DNA from: Molanna angustata
Lineage: Eukaryota > Arthropoda > Insecta > Trichoptera > Molannidae
Direction: 5' to 3'
Assembly (NCBI GenBank): GCA_963576475.1
Contig: OY754980.1
Coordinates: 23,357,434 to 23,421,433 of the forward strand
DNA length: 64,000 nucleotides
Shown: positions 1 through 10,153 of the stretch, piece after piece
How positions within the stretch are numbered: position 1 is the stretch's first letter
Layout of the letters: every line of letters begins with the position of its first letter
Position numbers and translations under genes: made by a program
Notes under the pieces: generated by a model
What the model saw: the letters and a program-made list of their open reading frames with translations, nothing else
What the model was told of the DNA's origin: nothing
Database searches by the model: none

Positions 1-420
1 TTTTCAAACCCAGAAAAAAAAATATTAAAATATTATCCACTGTTGAGAATCAAACTCAGGATGCCTCCGTATACTTCAAACGACTTACCACAATGTTATG
101 GCAGTCGATATTTTTTTTTTAAATTTTAGTATTTAAATAAAAAAATGTGTAAAAAAACAAACATGACACAAATTACTACCGATTCTCATAAGTAAATATA
201 ATTTCTGAACAGAACTTGGTCGGAGTTGGGGTAAAATTTGTATAGAGTTGAGTGGTCAAAAAAACAACGAATCGATGTACTGAAAAAGTCCATTTTCGAA
301 AATTGCATTAAAATTTTAGTTTTCAGAATGCGTTTTATGTTAACAAGTTGATACATTGCCCGTCAATCTAATTTAAATCCACACTATTGTAATATTTTTC
401 TCGTGGTTTTAATTTTCAGA
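1..420. other. AT-rich stretch, possible intron end
   Basis: No gene is recognisable. The last bases (about 403-420) form a T-rich run ending in TTTTCAG, a good 3' splice acceptor for the open segment that follows. A sequence resembling a tRNA B box on the - strand lies near 45-65, possibly an old SINE remnant. Confidence 0.4.
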
Positions 421-629
421 TATCAATCGAGCAAAAAACTATGCAACCCAACCATGTTGTGCAAATCTATCTGTTGTTGAAACAAATCTCAAAAGAATAC
501 GACAATTACAAAAAAATATACTTATCTGCAGACAATAACGATTCGCACAAAAAAATTGAAAAAGGATTTGAAGAAATGATAAATTTTAATTTACACTGTT
601 ATGATTCTACAAAAATTATAGAATTCTAA
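421..629 (+). CDS. Candidate terminal coding exon of an unknown host gene
   Basis: The segment starts directly after a strong splice acceptor (TTTTCAG, ending at 420) and stays open in phase 0 to the TAA at 627-629, giving 69 codons. The first in-frame ATG is at 441, so the likely start lies in an upstream exon outside the window. The peptide is hydrophilic with many Lys, Glu and Asn, has no evident membrane segment, and ends in ...DSTKIIEF. An ATTAAA polyadenylation-like hexamer follows near 655. I do not recognise the protein. It matches none of the transposon families seen elsewhere in the window, which favours a host exon. The claim rests on acceptor, open frame and composition only; a chance ORF in AT-rich DNA remains possible. 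Confidence 0.4.
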
Positions 630-1880
630 AAATTGCTAAATTATGAAAGTAAACATTAAAATCGAAATAGATTTTTGACTGGTAACTGAATTATATAATT
701 TCAAAAGAAAAAATAATGTAAACTTTTGATTTATAAATTTTATTCAATTCATTTTGTATAGCAAAAATTCTGTAAATATTTTTTTGTTGTTTCTAAAGTT
801 TTTAAATGTCTCCTTTATACACGAGTGCTGCACTCTGTTACAATTTATTGTTTTTTTATTATGTATTTTTTTTTTTGATTGTGAAGATATTTTGAATATG
901 TTGTTTAATATACATAAATATAATAATAGAAAAAAAATATTCAGAAGGAAGTGACATGGCATGATTTTATTTACCGCAAGGGACATGGCATGATTTTATT
1001 TACAGATATGTACATAGATTAATCATCTTATCACAATTTTCAACATTATTGAAGATATTTTCGGATGAAATTGTTTTCGGGCAAGATATATGTATCTACC
1101 AGTGTATCAAAATAATATCTGAGATAGGATAAATAAGAGAAAAATTAAGACAAAGTCGATGGAAAGATTGATTGACAGTGATAAACAGAAAACAAAAATA
1201 AGGGAAAGAATGAATCATGATATTCTCGAAGTTTCGTGTGAAAATGTCATAACATAAACATACTCATATACTGTATAACAAAATCGTGCAAATAATCACG
1301 CAATTTCTCAATTGAGGTCAGAACTGAAAGGAAATCGCTCATAATATTTTTCTCCCCATTTGTACATATAAAAATAAGCGCTTTTTGTGCATAAACCATA
1401 CGAGACAAGAACAAAAAACTGCATACGTTTGTTGAAAGCAAAACATAAATATAATTAGACCAACGTGGATGGCTAAAGTTTAACAAACATTTCTTTTAAT
1501 TGGTCGGTGAGAGTGCGCTGAAAAAATAATTTACTTATAACTTACTTATTAGTAAACTACTTATCCTCCCCAGACATCTAACCACTGCCTTTGAAGGGAG
1601 TTATGCAGTCATACAACCAAAGCCAAATAAGTAATGAATTGCTTCAGCACATTCGTACGGCAGCCTCACTGCAGAGCATTAAAAAGCATTGTAGCTAATG
1701 GCTGTTAAGTAGGTAGGTACACAAAACAAACTAATAATATGTTATGCGTTCTTTGTTTATTTTGACTTGTTTTTGTTTTTTTTTCAAGTCTTTTTTTTTC
1801 CGTGTTTAAATGTTTTTATGTATAATTTTGTATAATTATCTACATGTAAGGTATCAATATATAATATTAAATTGCTATAA
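630..1880. other. Unassigned AT-rich DNA
   Basis: No coding signal was found. The only structure seen is a short direct repeat at 952-1002, where a 22-bp unit (GACATGGCATGATTTTATTT plus AC) occurs twice separated by 7 bp. Short ORFs here are low-complexity. Confidence 0.5.
952..1002. repeat. 22-bp direct repeat, two copies
   Basis: Two exact copies of a 22-bp unit at 952-973 and 981-1002 are separated by CGCAAGG. Probably replication slippage; no function is proposed. Confidence 0.7.
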
Positions 1881-1884
1881 CCAC

Positions 1885-2457
1885 TTGAGTTGAGTCTAAC
1901 GCGACTAGTTTCGGGAGAAACTGAACTCCCATCGACAGGCGAATTACAACTAACTAATGTTGGACGTTTGTATCAGGTACCTAAATTAGAGTGTGGAGCG
2001 GGGGTGGGGGTGTGTGAGTTATTATTGGTTATTTTCGTTGGGGGTGTAGTTATAGGGAACATTGTTAGTAAAGGGGAAGAATTTGGAAATATTATTGTAT
2101 TAATTAATGATTTGCCTGTATTTATATTTTTATGAATTTCTAATGTTTCTAAATTGTTTAATTTTATCCTTTGATTTGGGACGTGGTGTAATAATTTTAA
2201 ACTATGGCTGTGGAATGAGTGATTTTTTTATGTAATGTGGTTCGCGAATTCTGTAAAGTTATTGTTCGAGAGACATCTTTTGTGTTCGTTTATGCGAATT
2301 TTTAAGTTTCTTGATGTTTGTCCTATATATACCGCATCGCAATCACCGCATGAAATTTGATAAACTCCGCTTTTTTCCTCATTATTGATCTTTGTTTTAG
2401 TGTTCATTAATATTTTTCCGAGGTTATTATTAGTATTCTATACGAGTTTATTATTAG
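1885..2457 (-). pseudogene. Penelope-like element remnant, GIY-YIG end
   Basis: On the - strand, from about 2405 downwards, the frame reads a GIY-YIG nuclease start: SGVYQISCGDCDAVYIGQ, with the GVY at about 2360 and the YIG at about 2320, two Cys pairs in the spacer as in other Penelope-like elements, then an Arg-rich stretch. A frameshift occurs near 2230. In another frame NLETLEIHKNIN (near 2110-2155) supplies the region of the catalytic Glu, followed by a stop near 2022. The RT part is absent: at about 2457 the sequence switches to family A repeat. It is a different and older family from the palindromic pair at 19-24 kb. The non-coding tail holds a degenerate hammerhead-like motif. Confidence 0.75.
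1899..1942 (-). ncRNA. Degenerate hammerhead-ribozyme-like motif
   Basis: On the - strand the order is CTGTCGA, a GGGAG/CTCCC stem, then CGAAACTAGTCGCG. This follows the hammerhead plan CUGANGA - helix II - GAAA - short helix III - cleavage base, with ACTAGT as a self-complementary helix III. The invariant A of CUGA is replaced by T, so it is probably inactive. Hammerheads in Penelope-like elements are established knowledge; this assignment is from pattern only. Confidence 0.45.
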
Positions 2458-2728
2458 TATCAAAAGTTATAAGGGGAGAATAGACAGACACACAGACACA
2501 CAGACACACACACATACACACACAAAACTCACATAAAATGTTCTACTCCGAATTCTGAGTAAATCCATGTATGGGAACATATATGCTGCGAGGCCTCTAG
2601 TTGGTGTTATTAGCATGCAAAATGTCCACTACACCATACAAAATTTTCCTTCGTACACGCATCTTGGCTTAATAATGTCGATTCATTAAGAGAATTGAAT
2701 TCTCATGAACGAATCGACAGTTGGAATA
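2458..2728 (-). repeat. Family A element, terminal fragment
   Basis: Matches one end of the longer copies at 3.4-4.4 kb and 29.8-30.9 kb: the AAAAGTTATAAGGGG segment, a CA-rich microsatellite (about 2486-2527), the 'CTACTCCGAATTCTGAGTAAA' neighbourhood, and the TCGACAGTTGGA terminus near 2715. It is fused at 2457 to the Penelope-like remnant. Confidence 0.7.
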
Positions 2729-2794
2729 GTGCAAAAAAAAGTATAATTGTTTGTTATATTTATGTATATGCAACAATACACATATAAAATTAAT

Positions 2795-3076
2795 TAATTA
2801 ATGGAAAGAGTGGAACGACTGACAAAGAAAGTATACCTACAAGGCTGAAAAGAGTGGAATGAGATGTAAGGATCGACCGAGAAAGAGTTGGCATGATCAT
2901 ATAAATGAGATTTAGAAAGATGGTAATATACGAAGTCAGAAAAATAGGAGAGCATGTATGACGCGATGTATGGATGTAAATGAGGCTAAACATGTATGTC
3001 AAGATAGAGGTGTCAGGCGTTCGGTCCTCTCTGCCTACCCCAAGTAGGGATACGGCGTGATGGTATGTATGCATGT
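2795..3076 (+). pseudogene. LINE (non-LTR) C-terminal remnant, family X
   Basis: One frame reads VERLTKKVYLQG, then RPRKSWHDHINEI, a stop, then TRCMDVNEAKHVCQDRGV and SVLSAYPK before a stop at about 3050. This GRPR...W...DR...W order is the usual C-terminal tail of many arthropod non-LTR reverse transcriptases. The segment ends with the GCGTGATGGTATGTATG 3' tail common in Lepidoptera. Related ends occur at 42.7 kb and 56.1 kb on the - strand. The RT domain itself is missing, so the clade cannot be fixed. Confidence 0.65.
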
Positions 3077-3408
3077 ATGTAATTAATTAAATTTTTTATA
3101 TTTTTTAAATATAAATTTATTTATTTAATTAATTTATAATTTATTTATTTAATTTAGTAAATGCGGGTTTGATTCTGCCTCGACCGATTTCTTAGTTCAT
3201 TGAGTTAGTTCTAAAACAAAGCAAGCATTTATTTCATTGAGAGAATATTTAAAGATTGAATTTGTTCTTATCAAATAGTTGAATCTAAAAAAAAATGATT
3301 GACACAAATGATATCTTTAAGGATGAATTGTTTAAAACAAATTTTATTTTAATTTATTGAGGAAAAACTAACCGATTCTATAATATTACAAAAAATATAA
3401 GTACATAC
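3077..3408. other. AT-rich spacer with SINE-like scrap
   Basis: Mostly AATTAATT/ATTTATTT low complexity. Bases about 3160-3225 (GGGTTTGATTCTGCCTCGAC and onward) resemble the B box and body of SINE family 2 described at 55.6 kb, suggesting a fragment. Confidence 0.4.
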
Positions 3409-4395
3409 ATATAATACTAGTTGCATGTAACACATGAGATCCAACTGTCGATAGCGATAGTACATATGTATAGTTGAAGAATATGTACCAAACTATAAAC
3501 CCATAAATTCAAATTATTGAATATTGTCAGATATTTTGTTTTCTATACAACATATGTAGGTATGTATGTTAAGATAGGATAGTATGGAGGAAGGTCCTTT
3601 TTTCCTACCCAGAATATGCAAATAGCATGATGGTATGTATGTATGTTTGGAGATGAAGTATCAAACTATTAAGTCTTCTTACATATTGTGTATAGGCGAC
3701 TGCCATACAAAATGTATGAAGCAATGTCGTCACTTAATTCAATTTTGAAAAAAATTGTTAAAAAAAATTGAGATCTTCTACTACAATATTTTTTATAGAA
3801 AATTAAATTATCTAGTTGGGGTGTTTCGGCTTTTTTCGATAATTGTAAAAGTTTTGGAAAAATAGGCAGTTAAACTCATAAATTTATGATAAAAAAATAC
3901 TTTTCTTAATAAAAAATGTTTGAGAAACCCTGGAATTTTTTTGAAAAAACTAATTTGAGATTTTGTATTTGTCTATGTTTGTACCAATTTTCAGCGTTCT
4001 AACTTTTATGGTTTCTGAGATATATGGAAAAATAAAATAAAAATTCAAAAGTTGATAACCCCTGACTGAAACATAAATTCAAAATTTTGAGTAAAAAAGT
4101 TTTGTAGGCCTATAACTGTGTATATATTCTGAAATTTTGGGCTCTGTAACTTGAGCGGATCAAAAGTTATAAGGGGGGGGGACACACACACACAGACACA
4201 CAGACACACGAAATGTTCTACTCCGAATTCTGAGTAAATCCGTGTATGGAACATATATGCTGCGAAGCCTCTAAGTTGGTGTTTTTTGACTTCAAATAAC
4301 CTAGACCTCTCCATACAATTCTCGCGTATTCTGGCTTGATACATTGTCGATATGTTAAGAGAACAAAGTTCTCTTAACATATCGACAGTTGGATT
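3409..4395 (-). mobile_element. Family A TIR element, near-complete copy
   Basis: About 1 kb long and collinear in reverse with 29844-30892. Both ends carry TCCAACTGTCGAT in inverted orientation. One end has a perfect 20-bp hairpin (4345-4364 with 4368-4387, spacer AAA). An internal C-run plus CA microsatellite is at 4158-4208. No transposase is encoded. Inverted ends, a microsatellite and a terminal hairpin could fit a non-autonomous DNA transposon or a Helentron-associated element; the sequence does not decide. ORFs here are incidental. Confidence 0.65.
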
Positions 4396-4429
4396 ATAGA
4401 GAAGCCACTCACTGTACGAAATTAATTTA

Positions 4430-5148
4430 TTTTTTACAATTTTTTAAACATCTCAATAGAGACGAAGTTGGAATATTATAGGAGAATTAGGAAATTAAAA
4501 CACCCACAGGGCCTGTCATCGGCTGGTTTACATGATCACTCCATGCGCCCGCGCAACGTTCACCAGATATGCCTTTCTATTGAGTTCCCTTATCAATGCA
4601 ATTTTGTTTGAAAGTTATATAATTATATTTTAATAATGAGGTTCTCAACAGAGTTGAAGCAGGCAGGCACCTATTCAAAACCATCGCCGAGAGACGTGCT
4701 CGCTAGATTGGACACATCATGCGCCACGAGGGTCTCCTACATGACCTTATGGAGAGAATGGTTGAGGGGACAAACCACAGGGGGCGCCCCCGACGGGAGT
4801 ATCTGGCCCAGGTGTGCGAGGATATCAACTGCGCCACATATGTTGAGCTGAAGAGGGCTGCAGAGGATAGAGAGAAGTGGAAAGCGAGATGTAGACTTCT
4901 TCTGCAAACCAATCCGCAGGATTGAGACTTTTGATGATGAATGAGAAAATGATCTGCATGGGGTGATCATGCATGTGAACCAGCCGATGACAGGTTGTAG
5001 GCCCTGTGGATGCCTTGAGTTCCCGATTCTCCTACAATATCCCAACTTCGTCTCTATTGATATGCTAAAAATTCGTCAAAAAATATCATTGACTCCCGAC
5101 AGGGAAAAAAATCAAATGTTTGCGTGTATGCAACTTTTATAAAATATT
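4430..5148 (+). mobile_element. Fold-back retroposon, copy 1
   Basis: A 13-bp direct repeat CGAAATTAATTTA (4417-4429 and 5149-5161) flanks the element. A 5' arm (about 4447-4550) is inverted relative to a 3' arm (about 4958-5063): both contain the TCTCAATAGAGACGAAGTTGG and CATCGGCTGGTTTACRTGATC sequences. Beyond the 3' arm is a unique tail (GACAGGGAAAAAAATC, TTTGCG, ending TATAAAATATTC). Between the arms is a LINE-type C-terminal reading frame. Related copies at 54.4-55.1 kb and 60.4-60.6 kb also have 13-15 bp flanking repeats, which points to target-primed reverse transcription rather than a DNA transposase. Confidence 0.65.
4707..4925 (+). pseudogene. LINE C-terminal reading frame inside fold-back retroposon
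   Basis: The frame reads IGHIMRHEGLLHDLMERMVEG, then HRGRPRREY, then a DINC...Y..LKRAAEDREKW stretch and a stop at 4923-4925. The GH-MRHE, GRPR and A-DR-W motifs in this order are typical of the C-terminal tail of insect non-LTR reverse transcriptases. An in-frame TAG lies just upstream at 4704-4706, so no RT domain precedes it. The piece suggests that the fold-back retroposon derives its body from a LINE 3' region (inference). Confidence 0.6.
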
Positions 5149-5161
5149 CGAAATTAATTTA

Positions 5162-5700
5162 AATTAAAGATTAAATTCAATAAATTAAATTGGCTCGACA
5201 TACCAGAGGGACGCCGACCACCGGAAAGACCATCAAAGAAATGAAAGGAAAGCTGGACACCCTCGTCCCAGGACCTGTAGAAACAGATCATAGATCTATC
5301 AAAAGAGGAAGAAGAAGAAAGATTAAAATTCAAATGTAATTAAAATTAATGAACAAATAATTAAAATTAATGAACGAATAATTAAAATTAATGAACAAAT
5401 AAACCAAAGTATTTTTCCACAAAATTCGATTCAAATGACCAAACGTCTTCACCGAGGTGACTCGGCATTATCAAGGTCTTAAATGAAATTACATTGGTAC
5501 ATTTGTTCATTAATTTTAAAATGGATTTCCACTCTATTAACACAAAAAAAATCTTAAGAATCGGTTAATGTTAGTATAAAAGTATAGATATTGTCTTGAA
5601 AACACGCTAACAAGTCTAGAAATAGACTTGGCCTGACTCACAACCATTGTTTTTTTTTGTGATATAATATTATGCTTTTATTATTTTTCAATAATAAAAA
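5162..5700. other. Unassigned stretch with short repeats
   Basis: Bases 5195-5320 may be a decayed LINE tail (RRPPERPSKK and an EEEEE-coding run), too degraded to assign. At 5337-5402 a 22-bp unit containing AATTAAAATTAATGAAC is repeated three times; its last copy is inverted relative to 5501-5519. A hairpin CAAGTCTAGAAATAGACTTGG lies near 5609-5629. Confidence 0.4.
5337..5402. repeat. 22-bp tandem repeat, three copies
   Basis: Three consecutive copies of a 22-bp unit (AATTAAAATTAATGAACRAAT plus spacer base) differ at one position. Part of the array (TTAAAATTAATGAACAAAT) recurs inverted at 5501-5519, so the interval could fold into a stem. Confidence 0.6.
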
Positions 5701-5702
5701 AA

Positions 5703-5975
5703 ACTAGTGGGTTGTAGTCAACACTAAACTCTCCACACCATAGTAAGAGTTAATTTTTTCTTCTTGAAAGGTTGACAAACTCTAAATGCATTTTTATGAT
5801 GAATATTTATAATAGATTCTTAAAAAAATATAAGATTCCCAGAGCACAAAAGTTTTCACAATACACCTGTTGAGAAATTTTAAGTAAAATTGTATTACAA
5901 GCAAGATAAGCACGTATGAGACAGTGTATCAATGTTGATAAGGCGATGACAAAAATTTGATTTATTGATGAGCTT
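5703..5975 (+). repeat. Family F TIR element, truncated copy
   Basis: Aligns by eye with 16478-16800: GTGGGTTGTAGYCAACACTA, the CATAGTAAG-GTT segment, TTTTTCTTCTTGAAAGGTT, and AAGATTCCCAGAG. The other inverted end seen in the longer copy (17095-17135) is missing here. Confidence 0.65.
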
Positions 5976-6564
5976 TTTTATAGAAAAACAACGTATATCA
6001 TCTTTCTCAAAATTGATAAAAATTCGCACATACATAGAACATGTTATATTATAGCTTGTAGATGTTTATTTAGGTAAGTGTGTTCTTATTAAAATAGTAC
6101 TTACAAGAAATTTTGATTGAATCTCAACGAAAACAAAAAAGATATGTTTTTTCTTTCTCAAACACAAAACCCTTGAGCAGTTGATGTTACAAGGGTGTCC
6201 ACCCTTTCTGTTTTTGCAGGGATGTTTAATTAACTTGTACAAATGGACCGCCAAGTATCATCTGGGGATACACAGGGAAGGGTGTGGGGTGTGGGCCTAT
6301 AATATTCACGACTCGATTATCCCAGCCCTGTTCCTGTCCCGTTGATTACTTTAGCTCCAACCCTTTCGGTAATGACTGACAAAGAAATTGATGGTGAAAC
6401 GTTGCCTCTTAACAAGTGTATGGAAATGAAAACTAACATTAGATAGACGTCATTGATTTTTATCTTTATTTATCATATTATTGTCTTTTACGTAATCTGA
6501 ATATTACATATTATTTACCTACGTGTTTTATTCATTAGAATTTATCTGAAAAGAAGGAGAAATA
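5976..6564. other. No gene recognised
   Basis: AT-rich. A somewhat GC-richer patch at 6180-6420 reads as no known protein. It could be unique host DNA. Confidence 0.4.
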
Positions 6565-6780
6565 TATATTTATTTACCTTAAATCGAATATTTTTTTCAA
6601 TTGGATATACGCCAACATGGGATTATTTTCCGTGTCGGGAGTCAAATGATATTTCTATTGACAAACTTTTTAACATCTCAATAGATACGAAGTTGGGATA
6701 TTGTAGAAGAACCAGGAACTCAAGGCACCTACAGGACTTACGACCTGTCATCGGCTGGTTTACGTGATCGTGACCGTTAT
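6565..6780 (-). mobile_element. Fold-back retroposon, 5'-truncated copy
   Basis: Carries the 3' tail (CGAATATTTTTTTC, CCGTGTCGGGAGTC) and one arm (CATCTCAATAGATACGAAG through CATCGGCTGGTTTACGTGATC) of the family at 4.4, 54.4 and 60.4 kb, then stops. In - orientation it keeps the 3' end and lacks the 5' arm, as expected for 5' truncation of a retroposon. Confidence 0.6.
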
Positions 6781-6892
6781 GACAATAAATTGCTTTATAG
6801 ATTTATTTAGAATCTCTTTTATGATTATATTATTGAAGGTTAGTTCGTACTTATCTCTATTTTAATGTTTAGTTTTTATTTTATTCTTTATC

Positions 6893-7255
6893 ACACCATA
6901 TTTTATTACAATGACATAGACTACTGCTGCTCAACTAGGAAACCCAGTTCTAGGGCTAGCAGTTTACAACTTTACAGTGACAATAGACTCATGAACTGGG
7001 TGATGAAAAATTCCGCTCTACAATTGGTAGCCACATAATCAAGATTCTTTGTATTCATAAACAATTAACCACAACATCAAAACAGAGTAACAGACACATA
7101 GCTCACATAAAAAAGAATCAATCAGGTCTTCTTCTTCTTCTTCTTTTAATGGGCTTTACATCGTCAAATGATTGTCATAATATAATGTCAACAAAACAAT
7201 TTCAAAACAAAGAGGTCATAGATCAACGTCGTCAGGTGTGTAGATGTATTTGATA
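6893..7255 (+). repeat. Repeat J, uninterrupted copy
   Basis: Collinear with 7930-8021, 10303-10440 and 10790-10915: shared blocks include CACCATATTTT, GGCTAGCAGTTT, CAGTGACAATA, ACAATCAAGAT and GTCGTCAGGTGTGTAGATGT. This copy lacks the TIR element present in the other, so it serves as an empty-site comparison. Function unknown. Confidence 0.7.
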
Positions 7256-7929
7256 TGACTCGCATGTGTCTCAGATCAAATCAAAACACATCAAACATTT
7301 CATGCATTACTCAAAGAGCATCGTAAACATACTATGGGATAGTTATTAATTTTATTTATAATTAAATTCGAATTAGTTTATCGGTGATTGTTAATTAGGT
7401 ACTCAGCATTTGCGTTAGTTCAGACCTTCCGTAAATGTCGCAATAAGGTTACATTTTTTACATCTTAACTTTTTTAACCCTTCTAAAAACTGATCGTTGA
7501 AAATGTTCAAAAACTACTGTTTCTGATCATTTATACTTTTTACAGAATATTTTACGTTTCATTTGACATTTCCATAAGTTGACTATTAAATACATAGTTG
7601 ATACAGACGAGAGGTATTATCGAACAATGATGTCTGCCACCTAGTGTTGTGTTGGGTTGTTAAAACCTTATGCATCATTAAACGTAGTTTATATTCCACT
7701 TTGTAAGCAAATAGCAGACAGCTAACAACACGACTCACTAAACAGCTCATCTTTAATAAATTAATTTGATGTTTCTTTCGAGCTCTTTAGCAACAGACGT
7801 AAATCAAACTAAGTATCTACATCATTGTGTCATAAAGATGGCTGGGAGACAGTGGTTATTGCGCTTGGCTAGCGATCTTCCGTGGATTTGAGATCAAATC
7901 CTACTTGATTTATACAAATTATTTTTATA
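7256..7929. other. Unassigned; tRNA-like SINE scrap near 7840-7915
   Basis: No coding region was recognised. The part around GGCTGGGAGACAGTGGTTA...GATCAAATCCTA looks like a degraded tRNA-derived SINE head. Confidence 0.35.
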
Positions 7930-8408
7930 ATTACACCATATTTTAAAATGAAAAGACTACTGGTGCCCAACTAGGATACCTTGTTCCAAGGCTAGCAGTT
8001 TCAACAGTGACAATAAACTAAAGTTTACTTTACACGAACACTATTTTCAACGGGTTTCAGGTATTCGACGGGATTTTCAACGTGATGGGCAAAAAAATAG
8101 AACGTGTTCTATTTTCAATGCGATTTTCATCCATTTTGCTAAAACAGAAATCTGTAAAATTATTCGCTGTCGTCGTCAAAGAGTATATAATACCTAAGGG
8201 TAGTCGTCGTTACCGACGAGTCAAAATGGCTGCCGTTTGCGTTGACTTTTACGTGTGACATTCGCTCGCGATGTATTTTGTTTATTTGGAAAGTGTCGAA
8301 ACTTTCGATATACTATATTAATTATTATATAATTTTTCGATATACATATATTTATATTATATTAAAAATTTGCACATATAATTGTGTAAACTGTGTAAAG
8401 TACTGTAA

Positions 8409-10079
8409 ATTCGAAAGTCTACTAGTATTTCTGATGTATTTCCAATCCCGCAAAAAACACCATTTCGAAAACCAACTCTCGACAAACTAAGCAAGATCAA
8501 TGAGCTTGAAGTAGCAAAAATGATCAAGGCATGTCCAAACAAGCAGTGTAAACTGGATCCAATTCAAACTTGGCTCCTGAAGATCTGTGTAAATGAGCTA
8601 ACACCTGTGATAACTAGAATTATCAATCTATCTACAGTCGATACTTTAAATGTCCCGGAATACCTGAAAACCTCTACTATAACACCTATCATTAAGAGAG
8701 AAAACCTTAATCCGGAAGACACTGTAAACTACAGGCCGATCTCAAATCTACCAGTTCTTTCAAAACTACTAGAACGAGCAGTAGTTAATCAGATGACGCA
8801 ATACCTAAACAAAAACGATTTGTTTTCTAAAAAACAATCAGCGTACAGACAAAATCACTCGACTGAAACTGTACTAATGCGAATTCTTTCTGATCTTATT
8901 ACAGAAATCGAATCCGGAAATATTGCACTGCTATCAGTTTTAGACATGAGTGTTGCCTTTGACACCGTGGATCATGGCATACTTCTTTTTGTCCTGGAAA
9001 ACGAATACGGAATTTGTGGGAATATTTTAAAATGGATGACCTCATACTTGTCAGATAGACGACAATCTGTCTTATTGCAAAATAAATCATCTCTTTTGGA
9101 AAAAATCAAATTTGGGGTGCCACAGGGGTCAGTTTTGGGGCCCATACTTTTTATTTTGTATATAAAAAATCTTGACGATATTATATATAATGAAGGCTTC
9201 GCTTCGTACGCCTACGCTGACGATCGCCTGATTGTAAAATATTCCACTGCAGAAAACAAGGATAGTCTTGGGAATGATACCGTTGGTTGTATTAATAAAA
9301 TTGCTGAATGGATGTCGCTCTACAAGCTAAAATTGAACCCAACAAAAACAGAATTTATGTGGGTAGCTTCACCGCGACGACAGCATCTCATAGAAAACAC
9401 TCCAATTAACATCAATGGAGAAGAAATTACACCATCAACCAACTTTAAATTTCTAGGCGTCCACTTGGATAATAAACTATCGCTGGACTTGCATATCTCT
9501 AAAACTGTTAGCTCTTGCTTTTTTCATCTGAGGCAATTGAAAAGTATCCGCCGCAGCTTACCTAAAAGCGAAGCTAAAACGCTTATCAATGCATTTGTTG
9601 TATCACGGCTGGATTACTGTAATGCTATATATGCTGGTTTGCCCAAGTATTAGCTGGATAGACTGCAGATGGTTTGCAACGCGGCTGCGAGGTTGATATA
9701 TGGAGCTGACAAAAGATGCCACATAACACCTCTTCTAAATGAACTGCACTGGTTGAAGTGTCCAGAACGAGTAGACTATAAGGTGTGCTTGATGGTGTTT
9801 AAGGCTCTGAACGACTTGGCTCCACACTACATACAAGAACTATGTCAAAAGAATGTCCTATCAGGAAGACAACTCTCATTGAGATCATCGGGATCACAGA
9901 GTACCAACTCTTTAAAAGAGTTGGACAGAGTCAGTAAAGCGGCTTACTATGATCGCTGTTTCAGTGTGAACGGGCCTTTAAAATGGAACAAATTGCCCCC
10001 TGATGTAAGTGGAGCTCAGAGCGTTGACACCTTCAGTAAATTACTTAAGACTGCTTTGTTTAGTAGAGCCAACAAATAA
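8409..10079 (+). pseudogene. CR1-type reverse transcriptase, one nonsense codon
   Basis: The frame is open from about 8409; an internal ATG is at 8520. Visible RT motifs are CKLDPIQTWLLK, NYRPISNLPVLSKLLE, SVLDMSVAFDTVDH, GVPQGSVLGP, AYADDRLIVKY (YADD catalytic pair, about 9208-9220) and LKLNPTKTEF, then SRLDYCNAIYAGLPKY. A TAG at 9651-9653 interrupts an otherwise continuous frame that resumes LDRLQMVCNAAARLI and ends at 10079 with the FSVNGPLKWNKLPP tail of CR1/L2-like elements. The product would be a DNA-nicking, RNA-copying enzyme for target-primed insertion. Apart from the stop and the missing N-terminus it looks intact, so insertion was fairly recent. Confidence 0.88.
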
Positions 10080-10153
10080 GCCACAGCGCCCTTGGAGTGA
10101 TCTTGTATCACTAAACGGCGTTATATAAATTCTAATTATTATTATTATTATTA
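8409..10153 (+). mobile_element. 5'-truncated CR1-type LINE
   Basis: Contains the RT and C-terminal coding region followed by a short 3' UTR and an (ATT)n tail at about 10133-10153. The endonuclease and ORF1 are missing, which is usual for LINE copies. Short 3' relatives lie at 15.6, 39.8 (inverted), 48.6 and 55.5 kb. It sits inside the TIR element at 8022-10302, so it is the younger of the two. Confidence 0.85.

Noticed and set aside
744..986. 80-codon - ORF and 66-codon + ORF rich in Phe/Leu/Lys
   Set aside because: Low-complexity AT-rich translation open on both strands.
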